A DNA stretch of 64,000 bases from Natronobacterium texcoconense (GTDB lineage Archaea > Halobacteriota > Halobacteria > Halobacteriales > Natrialbaceae): positions 992,001-1,056,000 of the forward strand of contig NZ_FNLC01000001.1 in assembly GCF_900104065.1 (NCBI RefSeq), given 5' to 3'. The notes below the pieces were generated by a model. That model was given only the letters and a program-made list of their open reading frames with translations. It was not told the DNA's origin and searched no databases. Positions 25,776-34,764 of this stretch are shown in pieces; within the stretch, counting starts at the first letter, position 1, and the number at the start of each line of letters is the position of its first letter. The translations under genes were made by a program, and so were the position numbers.

Positions 25776-26288
25776 ATGTCGCGGCTCGTCGCAGACTCCT
25801 CCGCCCTCGTTAGCCTCGGGATCGTTGCTGACGACGATCCTAGTCCACTCTCGATCTGTCTGTCCCAATACGAGGTCGCCGTCCCAGCAGCGGTCATCGG
25901 AGAACTCCAGGAGATCGGCTCGTACGACGACGCGCACGGTCGTGCCGCAACCACCGTGCTCGACCGAACTGATACGCTCGAGATCCAGTCGGTCGACCTC
26001 GACGCCGAGTTTCCACTCGATGACGGCGAGAACGCTGCCGTCACCCTCGCAAACGAACTCGATGCCGCACTGTTTCTCTGTGATGAGTTCAACCAGCTCG
26101 GCCTGATTCACGCGTCGCTCGCTGATACTCGGCTCGTGACGACCCCGACTGTACTCTCAGTCCTCGTTCGGACCGAACAGCTGTCAGCTGCCGACGCTCA
26201 GATACTCCTCGACGAGATCAGCGACGCCCGCAGCTGGAACGCAAACAGCTACGTGCAGCGGGCTCGCTCGCTGCTCGAGGAGCCTTGA
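25776..26288 (+). CDS. PIN-like toxin
   Basis: 170 residues with a PIN-type nuclease pattern: VADSSALVSLG (first Asp, residue 7), AVIGELQEIG (Glu), LDDGENAAVTLANE (acidic pair) and ALFLCDEFN (late Asp). Such proteins cleave RNA. Its start directly abuts the antitoxin stop, so translation is coupled. At 170 residues it is a little longer than classic VapC (about 130), so it may belong to a related PIN-like group. The pair sits beside a mobile element. Confidence 0.8.
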   Translation: MSRLVADSSALVSLGIVADDDPSPLSICLSQYEVAVPAAVIGELQEIGSYDDAHGRAATTVLDRTDTLEIQSVDLDAEFPLDDGENAAVTLANELDAALFLCDEFNQLGLIHASLADTRLVTTPTVLSVLVRTEQLSAADAQILLDEISDARSWNANSYVQRARSLLEEP

Positions 26289-26399
26289 AAAGTATTCCTC
26301 GCGCTGTGTCTGTGCCTCGTCATCACAATCACCAACTACGAACGCGGAGACAATCCGCAAAACGGGACAGGATCGATTCCGATTTCGTTTCCACCCCGG

Positions 26400-27236
26400 T
26401 CAGTTCAGGATCGCCCGTAGCGCGAACAGCGCGTTCTCCTTTCGTTCTCGGACCCGCCGATAGAAGTAGGAGAACCACTTGCCGCCGTAGGGAATGTACT
26501 GGTAGACGTCCACGCCGTCGGCGGCCAGTTCGTACTGGGCATCGGTCCGGACCCCCATCAGCATCTGGATTTCGTAGGGCGTGCCGTGTTCTTCGTGTAA
26601 CTCGCGAGCGAGCGAGACGAACTCCGGATCGTGGCTGCCGACCGCGACGCCGTCGTCGAACGACTCGAACATGTACTCGATGAGTTCCCGGTAGACCTCG
26701 TCGACGCGTTCCTTGTCGGTGTAGGCGACCGATTCGGGTTCGTCGTACGCTCCCTTAACGATCCGGACTTTCCCTGGAGCGTCCGCAAGCCGCTCGAGGT
26801 CCTCGCGTGTGCGTTTCAGGTTCGCCTGGAGACAGACGCCCATCCCGCCTTCGTGGCGTCGGACGAGGTCCTCGTAGGCGTCGAGGGTAGCGTCGGTCGT
26901 CGTGTAATCTTCCATGTCGACCCAGACGAACACGTCCTGCTCTGCCCCGCGGTCGGCGATTTCGGTGAGGTTGTCCTCGAAGACGTCCTCGCCGACGTCG
27001 AGACCGATCTGTGACGGCTTCACGGAGATACAGGCGTCGACGTCGGAGCCGCCGATGTCGTCGATCAACGCGAGGTAGGCGTCGGTATCCGCCGCTGCGC
27101 CGGCGGGATCGTCGTAGTGCTCACCCAGCAGGTTCAGAATAGCTGTGACGTCGCGATCGTTGAGCGTCCGAGCGTGTTCGAGGGCTTCGGCGGACGTCTC
27201 ACCCGCGACGAATTTGCTCGCGATAGGGGGGATCAT
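26400..27236 (-). CDS. Proline dehydrogenase
   Basis: 278 residues, the monofunctional FAD proline dehydrogenase (PutA N-terminal function) that oxidises proline to pyrroline-5-carboxylate. Visible: IPPIASKFVAGETSAEALEHAR, SVKPSQIGL, VWVDMEDYTTTDATLDAYEDL, VRIVKGAYDEPESVAY and the flavin-binding end YQYIPYGGKWFSYFYRRVRER. ATG 27236 gives the usual MIPPIA start; a GTG at 27275 is in frame. Divergent from the P5C dehydrogenase, giving a two-gene proline-to-glutamate module. Confidence 0.94.
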   Translation of the reverse strand: MIPPIASKFVAGETSAEALEHARTLNDRDVTAILNLLGEHYDDPAGAAADTDAYLALIDDIGGSDVDACISVKPSQIGLDVGEDVFEDNLTEIADRGAEQDVFVWVDMEDYTTTDATLDAYEDLVRRHEGGMGVCLQANLKRTREDLERLADAPGKVRIVKGAYDEPESVAYTDKERVDEVYRELIEYMFESFDDGVAVGSHDPEFVSLARELHEEHGTPYEIQMLMGVRTDAQYELAADGVDVYQYIPYGGKWFSYFYRRVRERKENALFALRAILN

Positions 27237-27371
27237 TCGTTCGTATTCCTCGAGACGGAGACCATAAGCCACCACCCGACCAATGCGTTAGGTTCCGAAC
27301 GTTACGAAATAAATTCAGGGGGCGACCATGACCGGTGGTGCTTACATGGAACCAGCGAGTAACTATCGACT

Positions 27372-28907
27372 ATGTCGCAACAAACCGGGACGCAAACGAA
27401 CAAACACTACATCGCCGGCGAGTGGACCGAGGGCAGTGGCTCCGAGACGTTCACCAGTGAGAACCCCGCGACGGGCGAGACGCTCGCGGAGTTCCACCGG
27501 GGAACAGAGGACGACGTAGACGCCGCGCTCGAGGCCGCGGAAGACGCCTTCGAGGAGTGGCGCGAACTGTCCTACATCGACCGTGCGGAGTACCTGTGGG
27601 ACATCTACCACGAACTCCGGGAGCGACACGAGGAACTCGGCGAGATCGTCTCCAAGGAGTGTGGCAAGGAGATCAGCGAAGGGAAAGCCGACGTCACCGA
27701 GGCCTGGCACATGGTCGAGTGGGCCGCAGGCAACGCCCGCCATCCCCACGGCGACGTGGTCCCGAGCGAGGTCGGCAGCAAGGACGCCTACATGCGCCGC
27801 AAGCCACGGGGCGTCATCGGTTGTATCACGCCGTGGAACTTCCCGGTCGCCATCCCGTTCTGGCACATGGCCATCGCGCTGGTCGAGGGGAACACGGTCG
27901 TCTGGAAGCCCGCCGAGCAGACGCCGTGGTGTGGCCAGATCATCGCCGAGATGATGGAAGACGCCGGGATTCCGGACGGCGTCTTCAACATGATTCAGGG
28001 CTTCGGCGACGCCGGTGCCGCGATCAGCGACGACAGCCGCGTCGACACCGTCCTCTTTACGGGCTCCGCCGAGGTCGGCCACGAGATCGCAAGCAAGGTC
28101 GGTGGCGAACCCGGCAAGCTCGCGGCCTGCGAGATGGGTGGCAAGAACGGCATCGTCATCACCGAAGAAGCCGACCTCGACATCGCCGTCCACTCGGCGA
28201 TCATGTCGAGTTTCAAGACGACCGGCCAGCGCTGTGTCTCGAGCGAGCGCCTGATCGTCCACGAGGACCTCTACGACGAGTTCAAGGAACGGTTCGTCGA
28301 CATCGCGGAAGACATCGCCGTCGGTGACCCGCTCGAGGAGGACACGTTCATGGGGCCGGCCATCGAGGCCGACCACGTCGAGAAGATCCGCAAACACAAC
28401 GAACTCGCCCGGAAGGAGGGTGCGAACGTGCTGGTCGACCGCTTCGAACTCGCAGACGACGAGATTCCCGACGGCCACGACGACGGCCACTGGGTCGGCC
28501 CGTTCGTCTACGAGATCGACTACGACACCGACCTGCGCTGTCTCAAAGAGGAGTGTTTCGGTCCGCACGTCGCCCTGCTCGAGTACTCGGGTGACATCGA
28601 GGACGCCGTCGAAATCCACAACGACACGCCCTACGGACTCGCTGGCGCGGTCATCTCCGAGGACTACCGCCAGATCAACTACTTCCGCGACCACGCCGAC
28701 ATCGGCCTCGCGTACGCGAACCTGCCGTGTATCGGTGCCGAGGTCCAGCTCCCGTTCGGCGGCGTCAAGAAGTCCGGCAACGGCTACCCGAGCGCCCGCG
28801 AAGCGATCGAGGCCGTCACCGAACGCACCGCCTGGACGATGAACAACTCGAAGGAAATCGAGATGGCACAGGGGCTGTCGGCGGACATCGTGACTCGAGA
28901 CGACTAA
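27372..28907 (+). CDS. Aldehyde dehydrogenase, probable 1-pyrroline-5-carboxylate dehydrogenase
   Basis: 511 residues. NAD(P)-dependent aldehyde dehydrogenase with ITPWNFPVAIPFWHMA (cofactor loop), FTGSAEVGHEIA, the general base Glu in CEMGGKN, the catalytic Cys in TTGQRCVSSERL and the late EECFGPHVALLEY. Divergence from proline dehydrogenase (135-bp shared promoter region) makes oxidation of glutamate semialdehyde to glutamate the best assignment. The glutamate dehydrogenases at 12.8 and 15.2 kb would continue this route. Confidence 0.92.
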   Translation: MSQQTGTQTNKHYIAGEWTEGSGSETFTSENPATGETLAEFHRGTEDDVDAALEAAEDAFEEWRELSYIDRAEYLWDIYHELRERHEELGEIVSKECGKEISEGKADVTEAWHMVEWAAGNARHPHGDVVPSEVGSKDAYMRRKPRGVIGCITPWNFPVAIPFWHMAIALVEGNTVVWKPAEQTPWCGQIIAEMMEDAGIPDGVFNMIQGFGDAGAAISDDSRVDTVLFTGSAEVGHEIASKVGGEPGKLAACEMGGKNGIVITEEADLDIAVHSAIMSSFKTTGQRCVSSERLIVHEDLYDEFKERFVDIAEDIAVGDPLEEDTFMGPAIEADHVEKIRKHNELARKEGANVLVDRFELADDEIPDGHDDGHWVGPFVYEIDYDTDLRCLKEECFGPHVALLEYSGDIEDAVEIHNDTPYGLAGAVISEDYRQINYFRDHADIGLAYANLPCIGAEVQLPFGGVKKSGNGYPSAREAIEAVTERTAWTMNNSKEIEMAQGLSADIVTRDD

Positions 28908-28950
28908 GCAGTCCCCTGATTTGATCTCTCGGCCGACCGTTTCAGAGCTG

Positions 28951-28956
28951 TTTTTT
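28951..28956 (+). terminator. T6 tract after P5C dehydrogenase
   Basis: Six T about 44 bp beyond the stop codon in GC-rich sequence, a likely intrinsic terminator. Confidence 0.45.
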
Positions 28957-29222
28957 CTCGGATAGCGTTCGTCCGGTCCAGTTTCACCTGTCTCTCTGAC
29001 GAGTACTGTAGCCGTTCGAATCGCTACTGTTCGTATGTCACCCTCAAACTGTAACGGTTCTCCCACTGCTCTGATGACGCTCACCGTTCGGGCGTCTGCT
29101 ACGCTCGTGGCACGATCGAGCTCTCGAGCGGATCGACGACGGTGAGCGGTCGAGCGTCGGAAAGTGAAAGGGGCGAAAGGAGTGGACGAGGCCGAGGTGA
29201 GGTGCCGGACGCGGACGTGGAT

Positions 29223-29242
29223 GCTCGTTCCCGGGAACGAGC
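29223..29242. other. 20-bp perfect palindrome
   Basis: GCTCGTTCCC joined directly to GGGAACGAGC. With no loop it is more likely a protein-binding site or recombination feature than an RNA hairpin. Confidence 0.5.
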
Positions 29243-29380
29243 GTGCGACGGGCCGGAGCGACGCGCTTGCCGGGTAGACGTGAAAAGCGCCTGTACCGGC
29301 ACTCCGACTAAGGGTGCGGGGAGACAAAAAGTCAGCGGTCAGAACGTGCTATTCGTACACACGTCTGGCACTCTCGGTCC

Positions 29381-30229
29381 TCAGAGTCGCCGATCGCGAA
29401 GCGCCGGGAACTCGTCGCGAACGGTCGCGATCGTTTCGGGATCGACGTCGGCTCTGACCGTCGTCGGCGCGTCGCCGCTCGAGGCGACGGTGACGCCCCA
29501 CGGGTCGTAGACGGTCGATCGGCCGAGCAGCGTGGCCTCGCCGTCGCCGGTGTCGAACGACCCGGAGCCGTTGATCGTTGCGACGTAACACTGATTCTCG
29601 ATCGCTCGCGCCCGCGAGAGCGTCTCCCAGTGTTCGATCCGAGGGTAAGGCCACGCGCTCGGGGCGAGCAGGAGTTCCGTTCCCGCATCGACCAGTTCCC
29701 GGTAGAGTTCGGGAAACCGGAGGTCGTAACAGGTCGTCACGCCGACGGTGACGCCGCCGATGGTCGCCGTCTCGAGTCGCTCGCCGGGGACGAGCAGTTC
29801 GGATTCGGCGGATTCGTAGCCGAAGAGGTGGTGTTTCCGGTAGATCAGTTGCAGGTCGCCCTCGGCGTCGAACAGCGCGGCGGTGTTGGCCAGTCCCTCG
29901 TCGGCCGGCGTCGGGACGCTCTCGGTCTCTGCGAGGTCCTCGACGATCGTTCCCGCGAGGACGGCAACCTCGTGGTCGGCCGCGGCCTCGCGCAGTCGGG
30001 AGAACGTCTCGCCCTCGACGGATTCGGCGTAGCGGTCGTAGAGATCGAACGCGAAGTAGCCGACGTTGAACAGCTCCGGCAGGGCGACGAGGTCCGCGCC
30101 GCGATCGGCGGCGTCCTCGATCGCCTCGAGCGCACGGTCGACGTTCCGGTCGATCGCGCCTGCCTCGACCTGGATCTGTGCGAGTTCGATCGTCAGTGGA
30201 CGGTCGGGGTCGTGGGTATCGGCGTTCAT
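29381..30229 (-). CDS. Carbon-nitrogen hydrolase (nitrilase superfamily)
   Basis: 282 residues with the complete nitrilase triad: Glu in LVALPELFNVGY, Lys in LIYRKHHLFGYE and Cys in GVTTCYDLRFPELYREL. The Cys-centred CYDLRFPEL block is typical of the amidase/omega-amidase branch, which hydrolyses small omega-amides or carbamoyl compounds. It starts 5 bp downstream of the SRPBCC gene and is in an operon with it. Substrate unknown. Confidence 0.9.
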   Translation of the reverse strand: MNADTHDPDRPLTIELAQIQVEAGAIDRNVDRALEAIEDAADRGADLVALPELFNVGYFAFDLYDRYAESVEGETFSRLREAAADHEVAVLAGTIVEDLAETESVPTPADEGLANTAALFDAEGDLQLIYRKHHLFGYESAESELLVPGERLETATIGGVTVGVTTCYDLRFPELYRELVDAGTELLLAPSAWPYPRIEHWETLSRARAIENQCYVATINGSGSFDTGDGEATLLGRSTVYDPWGVTVASSGDAPTTVRADVDPETIATVRDEFPALRDRRL

Positions 30230-30234
30230 GGGTA

Positions 30235-30669
30235 TCAGGTCTCCGTCGCGAGCCAGCGCTCGAGTGCGCGTCGCAGGTTTTCGATCTCACCGTCGAGGTT
30301 TCGCCTGAAGAACTTCTCGACGCCGGGGAGTTTGCCGTCGACGACGAACCGGTTCTCGAGGCGAGTGCCCTCGTCGGTCTCGACAATGTGGTGCTCGCCG
30401 GTGACTTTCATCACCTTGGATTTGCCGACGAACTCGACGTACTCGGGGGGACGACGGGTGAGATCCTCGGTCTCGACGGCGACCGTTCGCCGCACGAGCG
30501 GGATCGGCAACTCGACGTGCCAGGTCACCTCGCGACCGCTCGGATCGTCGGCGGTGTACTCGCGCACGACGCTGATCGCCCGGGCGCGGTTCTCGGGGTC
30601 AGCGATGAACTCCCATACCTGTTCGGGCGACGCCGACAGCTCGAACGCCCGCTCGATCCGTACAGTCAT
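30235..30669 (-). CDS. SRPBCC (START-like) protein, CoxG-related
   Basis: 144 residues forming one helix-grip domain: IERAFELSASPEQVWEFIADPEN (beta strand and first helices), SVVREYTADD, GEHHIVETDEGTRLENRFVVDGKLPG and a long C-terminal helix RNLDGEIENLRRALERW. Such proteins bind hydrophobic ligands or act as carriers. It lies first in a two-gene operon with the nitrilase-family hydrolase. Confidence 0.82.
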   Translation of the reverse strand: MTVRIERAFELSASPEQVWEFIADPENRARAISVVREYTADDPSGREVTWHVELPIPLVRRTVAVETEDLTRRPPEYVEFVGKSKVMKVTGEHHIVETDEGTRLENRFVVDGKLPGVEKFFRRNLDGEIENLRRALERWLATET

Positions 30670-30758
30670 GCCTCCACGTGAGCGGTTCTCGGGTAAAAAG
30701 ACAGTGGAGTGGGGCAGTCGACGGCAGGTTCTGCCGATCGAGTATCGGCGGTCGACTG

Positions 30759-30840
30759 ATACGGTTTACTGTAAGTCATTTCGGGCGCAACCGCCGCACG
30801 GGTCGCGGTTGCGCCGGTACATCGGTACAGCAATCCGTAT
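30759..30840. repeat. Dispersed 78-bp nested palindrome, copy 2
   Basis: Outer arms ACGGTTTACTGTA (30761-30773) and TACAGCAATCCGT (30826-30838) pair with two mismatches; inner arms GCGCAACCGC and GCGGTTGCGC pair perfectly. It lies about 20 bp beyond the stop codon of the small wHTH gene. Confidence 0.85.
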
Positions 30841-30860
30841 GACGGCTCGGTTCGACTGGA

Positions 30861-31085
30861 TCAGCTAAGGGTGACTTTCCAGGTGGTCGAGCGGGCGCGT
30901 CCCCACTTTTCGATGTCGACTTCGTCGGACTTCTCGGCGAGATGGGGTAGTCGTGCACCTACCTGTTTCGACGAGAGGCCGATCGCATCCGCGATGTTCT
31001 TTGCCCGAAAGTACTGCTCACCTCGGGCGGCGCTCTCGCGGAGATACGAGAGGATCCGCTGCTCTTCGTCGGAGTAGTCGGTCAT
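30861..31085 (-). CDS. Small winged-helix DNA-binding protein (DUF7123-like)
   Basis: 74 residues: SDEEQRILSYLRESAARGEQYFRAKNIADAIGLSSKQVGARLPHL is a compact winged helix, ending IEKWGRARSTTWKVTLS. The protein at 62686 has the same layout and a very similar end (LEIEKWSYTSATTWRVAKD), so they are paralogues of a haloarchaeal small-regulator family. Targets unknown. Monocistronic. Confidence 0.8.
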   Translation of the reverse strand: MTDYSDEEQRILSYLRESAARGEQYFRAKNIADAIGLSSKQVGARLPHLAEKSDEVDIEKWGRARSTTWKVTLS

Positions 31086-31176
31086 CGTCCGTACCGATAC
31101 TAGGCCGGCGTCGGCCTTAACTCTTAACAGCCAGCGCCGGCGTCACACAAGTCAATCTCGAGCGGGTGACTCGAGT

Positions 31177-31362
31177 CTACTCCCAGACGTGGATGCCGAC
31201 GACTGCGAGCGAGGCGAAGAGAACTGCAGCAGCAAAGCCCCACGCTGCCTCGATATCGGGTGCACCGGTAAACATCACGAGCGCACCGATGGTCGCGAGC
31301 GCACCGAGTGCAAGCGCTATTCCAAGGCCTTTGTCCGTCGACGACTCCGTTTCCGTAGCCAT
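31177..31362 (-). CDS. Small two-helix membrane protein
   Basis: 61 residues: a polar start (MATETESSTDKG), then GIALALGALATIGALVMFTG and a second helix, GFAAAVLFASLAVVGIHVW. The ATG and codon use are normal for the replicon. Family not securely recognised and function unknown. Confidence 0.65.
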   Translation of the reverse strand: MATETESSTDKGLGIALALGALATIGALVMFTGAPDIEAAWGFAAAVLFASLAVVGIHVWE

Positions 31363-31483
31363 GCTCGAGGGTTGTGAGTGGGGTCTCTTAATTGCACTTG
31401 TTTCCGGCGGCGTGAACGAGTGCCACGCGCGACGATACTGACCGTCGATTCCGGTCTCGAGTGGCGTCGGTGACGACCGACGG

Positions 31484-32515
31484 TCAGTTGATGGTCGTGT
31501 GCTCTGACTCCTCGTTCAGCGCGAGGTTCGCGGCGATTTCGGCGTTTCGCATCGCGTACTCGGCGGTTTGCTGGAGGCTAACGAGTACTTCACGCACCCG
31601 CAGCAGTTCCTCGTTGGACATCTCGGGGAGTTCCTCGAGGATTTCGTCTTCGCGGTCGGCGATGTCGTGAAACAGCGTTCGGACCTCGTTGGACATGTCG
31701 TAATCGCGTTCGACCGCCGCCTCGACCGCGAGGGAGGTGATATCGCCGACGAGATCGTTCAGTTCGCGGATGTCGCGCATGACCGAACTGTCGACGTCCA
31801 GCGAGTGCCCTTCCGTCTCCATGACGATGTCGGCGATGTCCTCGGCGTTGTCCGCAGTGAGTTCGAGGTTCTTCGCGATCGATCGGTAGCCGATCAGCGG
31901 GAAGCCGCTGTTGAGTCCGACCGCACGCGCGAGGTTCGGGTTCTGGTAGGCAGTGAAGATCAATCGCAGGAGGAGGACGAAGATTTTGTTCGCCTGGCGC
32001 TCCCGGTTCAGGGCCCGCTGTGCCAGGTCGGGGTTGCCGTGGGCGAGCGCCTTGATCGCCTCGCCACGCATCGTCTGGCCGGTTCGCTCCAGGCGCTCGA
32101 GCAGGTTATCGAGCGTAAAGTCCTCCGGGTCGACCGAACAGCGAATGGAGATGCTCTCGGGGGTCTCCTCGATGACACCGAGTCCCATTAGCTGGGTTTC
32201 GGCCTGGTAGACGGCGTTGATGTGATCGGACTCGAGAGCGCCGTCCTCGCGTTCGATGCGGATGACGCGTCGGCCGAGGACGTACTGGGCGACGATTGCG
32301 CGTTCGACCGCGGCGGCGGTGAGGTCGTCGGCGTGGATGATCGCTTCCGTCTCCTCGGAACTGGCCGATTCGGGCATTACCGTCAGCGTGCCCTTTCCGC
32401 TGGTTCGAAGCGACACCTCGTCGCCTTTCTCGACGTCGTGTTCGGAGGCCCACTCTGCGGGGAGGGTCATCGCCAGCGTCGACGGCCCGAGCCGTTGCAC
32501 TTTCCGCGTTTCCAT
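31484..32515 (-). CDS. PhoU-domain protein with N-terminal AbrB-type DNA-binding domain
   Basis: 343 residues. Residues 1-45 (TRKVQRLGPSTLAMTLPAEWASEHDVEKGDEV) form a SpoVT/AbrB swapped-hairpin domain. The rest contains two three-helix PhoU-like modules, with MRGEAIKALAHGNPDLAQRALNRERQANKI and DIADREDEILEELPEMSNEELLRVREVLVSL. This fusion is common in archaea and taken to regulate phosphate uptake. ATG 32515 is preferred over an upstream ATG-less start. Not next to a phosphate transporter here, so its regulon is elsewhere. Confidence 0.88.
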   Translation of the reverse strand: METRKVQRLGPSTLAMTLPAEWASEHDVEKGDEVSLRTSGKGTLTVMPESASSEETEAIIHADDLTAAAVERAIVAQYVLGRRVIRIEREDGALESDHINAVYQAETQLMGLGVIEETPESISIRCSVDPEDFTLDNLLERLERTGQTMRGEAIKALAHGNPDLAQRALNRERQANKIFVLLLRLIFTAYQNPNLARAVGLNSGFPLIGYRSIAKNLELTADNAEDIADIVMETEGHSLDVDSSVMRDIRELNDLVGDITSLAVEAAVERDYDMSNEVRTLFHDIADREDEILEELPEMSNEELLRVREVLVSLQQTAEYAMRNAEIAANLALNEESEHTTIN

Positions 32516-32618
32516 ACACACTTGTACAGATGGCTGTGACCTTAATCTTGACTATACATGCCTTATATCTGAGGTGGAAATTATATCATGACTCGTCGGA
32601 GGTCGACGAGTACCGTCC

Positions 32619-33770
32619 TTAGACGACCTTGACCAGCCGCGTCGTGAACCGGCCCGTCCGGACCCTGAGCCAGCCACGGAGCTCCTCGTCGACCGTGTCG
32701 TCGTCGGTGTCGACCCGCAGCGAGTCGAGGCCGTCGAGTTTCTCCTCCGAGGCGACGACGTCGATCTCGTCGGCGCGCTCGATGACGGCGGGCGAGATCT
32801 GGTGGTTGCCCCGGCCGAAGATAAAGCCCTGGCCGCCGATCGGCGAGACGACGATCGTCGTCGGCTCCTCGAGGACCTCGAGGATGCCCTCTTCGGCGGC
32901 GTCACGGGCGAGGAGGTCACCGCCTGCCGCTGGCTCGTCAGTGTCGGGACCGGCCCGCCAGGCGTCGACGCCAAGCGGGGAGGGGTCGATGCCCAGTTCT
33001 TCCTCGATCGTACCGACGGTGCTTCCGGGACCGAAGACGTACGTGCGGCCGGACTCGACTTCGCGGGCGAAGCCGGACGCGAGCGCGTCGACGCTCCCGC
33101 TCGCGAGTTGCTTGCTCGACTGCAGATCGGGAGCGACCGGAACCGGAACGATCGCGCGGAGTTCGGCCCGCACCTCGCCCTCGCGGTAGGCCTCTTCGTC
33201 GATATCGTTGACCTCGCGGGACTCGATTCGGTCGAACTCGGCGGCGATCCGGCCCGCATCCCTCGGTGTCACGGCGAACACCGACGAGTAGACCTTGACG
33301 CCCGCCGGAACGCCGAGCATCGGCGTCGGTTCGGCGTCTTCTGGCGATGCTTCGCCTTCGTCCTCGAGGACTTCCGCCACGTCGACGGCCGTCCCGTCGC
33401 CGCCGACGAACAGGACGAGATCGACGCCCTCCTCGAGAAACGCCCGGACCGCCCGTCGCGTGTCGTCTGCGGTCGTTTCCGCGTCGGCGGGGTCGTCAGT
33501 TCGACCGTCGTCCGTCGCTGGCTCGTACACGACGACCGGATCGAATCCCGCGTCTCGAGTCGCGTGCTCGCCCATGACGTCTGCGGCCGTATAGACAGTA
33601 CAGTCCGGGTCACGGTCGTACAGCGATCGGAGGGCCTTGCGAGCGCGATCCGGTGCTCGTGGCTCTGCACCACGCTGGCGTGCTTCCTCGAGTTTCCCAT
33701 CGGTACCCTTCAGCCCGACGCGACCGCCCATGCCCGCGATCGGGTTGACTACGACGCCGAGAGACTCCAT
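32619..33770 (-). CDS. ATP-NAD/AcoX-type kinase family protein
   Basis: 383 residues. The NAD-kinase/diacylglycerol-kinase-like fold is shown by VVNPIAGMGGRVGLKGTDG, the nucleotide motif LVLFVGGDGTAVDVAEVL, LGVPAGVKVYSSVFAVTP and FGPGSTVGTIEEELGI. The closest group is the AcoX/YegS-like set whose substrate is unknown, rather than canonical NAD kinase. Monocistronic, divergent from a 41-residue membrane protein. Confidence 0.82.
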   Translation of the reverse strand: MESLGVVVNPIAGMGGRVGLKGTDGKLEEARQRGAEPRAPDRARKALRSLYDRDPDCTVYTAADVMGEHATRDAGFDPVVVYEPATDDGRTDDPADAETTADDTRRAVRAFLEEGVDLVLFVGGDGTAVDVAEVLEDEGEASPEDAEPTPMLGVPAGVKVYSSVFAVTPRDAGRIAAEFDRIESREVNDIDEEAYREGEVRAELRAIVPVPVAPDLQSSKQLASGSVDALASGFAREVESGRTYVFGPGSTVGTIEEELGIDPSPLGVDAWRAGPDTDEPAAGGDLLARDAAEEGILEVLEEPTTIVVSPIGGQGFIFGRGNHQISPAVIERADEIDVVASEEKLDGLDSLRVDTDDDTVDEELRGWLRVRTGRFTTRLVKVV

Positions 33771-33866
33771 ACGTGGCTACTGTCGGGCGCGAGTCATTGA
33801 AGAGTTTCGACCGCCCCCTCGCCCCGTTTCTGAAAGATTAAGAGGGATCGGTACGGATCGCCGACT

Positions 33867-33992
33867 ATGACCGAACTACCCTACGGAATTCTCGCAGCGG
33901 AATCACCGCTTCCGATCGAACTCGTCGGCTGGGGGACCCTGATCCTCGGTCTCCTCGTTACGATCGTCTGGCTGGCCTACCTGTACCGCTAA
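33867..33992 (+). CDS. 41-residue single-helix membrane peptide
   Basis: A short ATG-started frame: a polar start (TELPYGILAAESPLPIE) followed by one strong transmembrane helix, GWGTLILGLLVTIVWLAYLY. It stops one base before the convergent CinA-like gene ends. Its size and hydrophobic pattern, plus fit between two genes, support a real small protein; function unknown. Confidence 0.55.
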   Translation: MTELPYGILAAESPLPIELVGWGTLILGLLVTIVWLAYLYR

Positions 33993-34682
33993 CTAGTTCG
34001 CGGGCGTCTCGACGCGCTCTCGAAGCCAGGACGCAGCCTCCGTTACTGTCGTCTCGTCGGTGCTCTCGAGAGCGATGCGGACGGAGTCTCCGGGGTAGCT
34101 CCCGACGGACACGTCGAACTGCTCGCGTAGCGCCGCGATTCGATCGAGCAATGCGCTCTCGGGTTCGTCGGCGACGACGACCTCGCGATACGTCTCGGTC
34201 CCCGAAAACTCCGGTTCGATCGACGCGAACATCGCACGCATCTCCGCGGGAACGCCGGGCAGAACGTAGACACCCTCGAGTGCTGCGCCCGGCGCGACGC
34301 CAACCTCGTTGTGAAGCGGCCGTGCACCCGCCGGCAGGTCCGCCGTCCCCTCCGTTAGATCCGATCGTGAGTAGCCTTCCTCCTCGAGCCAGGCCAGGGC
34401 AGTCTCGTGTTCCTCGAGCGAGCGGCCGAGCGCGGCAGCCACGCCGTCCATGGTGACGTCGTCGTGCGTCGGCCCGACGCCGCCCGTGACGATCACTGCG
34501 TCGTACTCGGCGCGGTACTCGTTGACGACGCGGGCGATGTCTCCGATCCGGTCCGGGACCGTCGTGACGCGTTCGACGTCGACGCCGCGCTCGGCGAGGC
34601 GTTCACAGAGCCAGGTAGCGTTCGTGTTCGTCGTCTGCCCGGCGAGCAGTTCGTCTCCGACCGTGACGACCGCGACGTTCAT
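33993..34682 (-). CDS. CinA/MoaB-type molybdopterin-binding domain protein
   Basis: 229 residues from ATG 34682. The MoCF-binding fold begins VAVVTVGDELLAGQTTNTNATWLCERLAERGV and contains VIVTGGVGPTHDDVTMDGVAAAL, the hallmark of CinA N-terminal/MoaB-like domains, then a VYVLPGVPAEMRAMF block. Related proteins hydrolyse nucleotides or handle molybdopterin. It lacks the CinA C-terminal amidase domain, as usual in archaea. Divergent from a small wHTH gene. Confidence 0.9.
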   Translation of the reverse strand: MNVAVVTVGDELLAGQTTNTNATWLCERLAERGVDVERVTTVPDRIGDIARVVNEYRAEYDAVIVTGGVGPTHDDVTMDGVAAALGRSLEEHETALAWLEEEGYSRSDLTEGTADLPAGARPLHNEVGVAPGAALEGVYVLPGVPAEMRAMFASIEPEFSGTETYREVVVADEPESALLDRIAALREQFDVSVGSYPGDSVRIALESTDETTVTEAASWLRERVETPAN

Positions 34683-34764
34683 ACCGGGAGGTTCGGGCTG
34701 GGGGGCCAAATGCGTCTCGTCGCTAACTCGCAATCGAAGAATGACAAAATCATATCACGTACCA

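Larger units (their letters stand above)
28908..29380. other. 473-bp intergenic region between P5C dehydrogenase and a convergent nitrilase gene
   Basis: No supported gene. It starts with a T-tract terminator, then a G- and purine-rich stretch (29160-29220) and a 20-bp perfect palindrome at 29223-29242. Short reading frames here on both strands have arginine- and serine-rich translations typical of non-coding DNA. A structured RNA is possible. Confidence 0.5.

Noticed and set aside
29099..29302. Minus-strand 67-residue frame in the 28.9-29.4 kb gap
   Set aside because: Arg/Ser/Pro-rich, with no hydrophobic pattern or family motif and no start signal.
27363..29327. Long minus-strand frame opposite P5C dehydrogenase
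   Set aside because: Antisense shadow of a dehydrogenase with an intact catalytic Cys and cofactor motifs.
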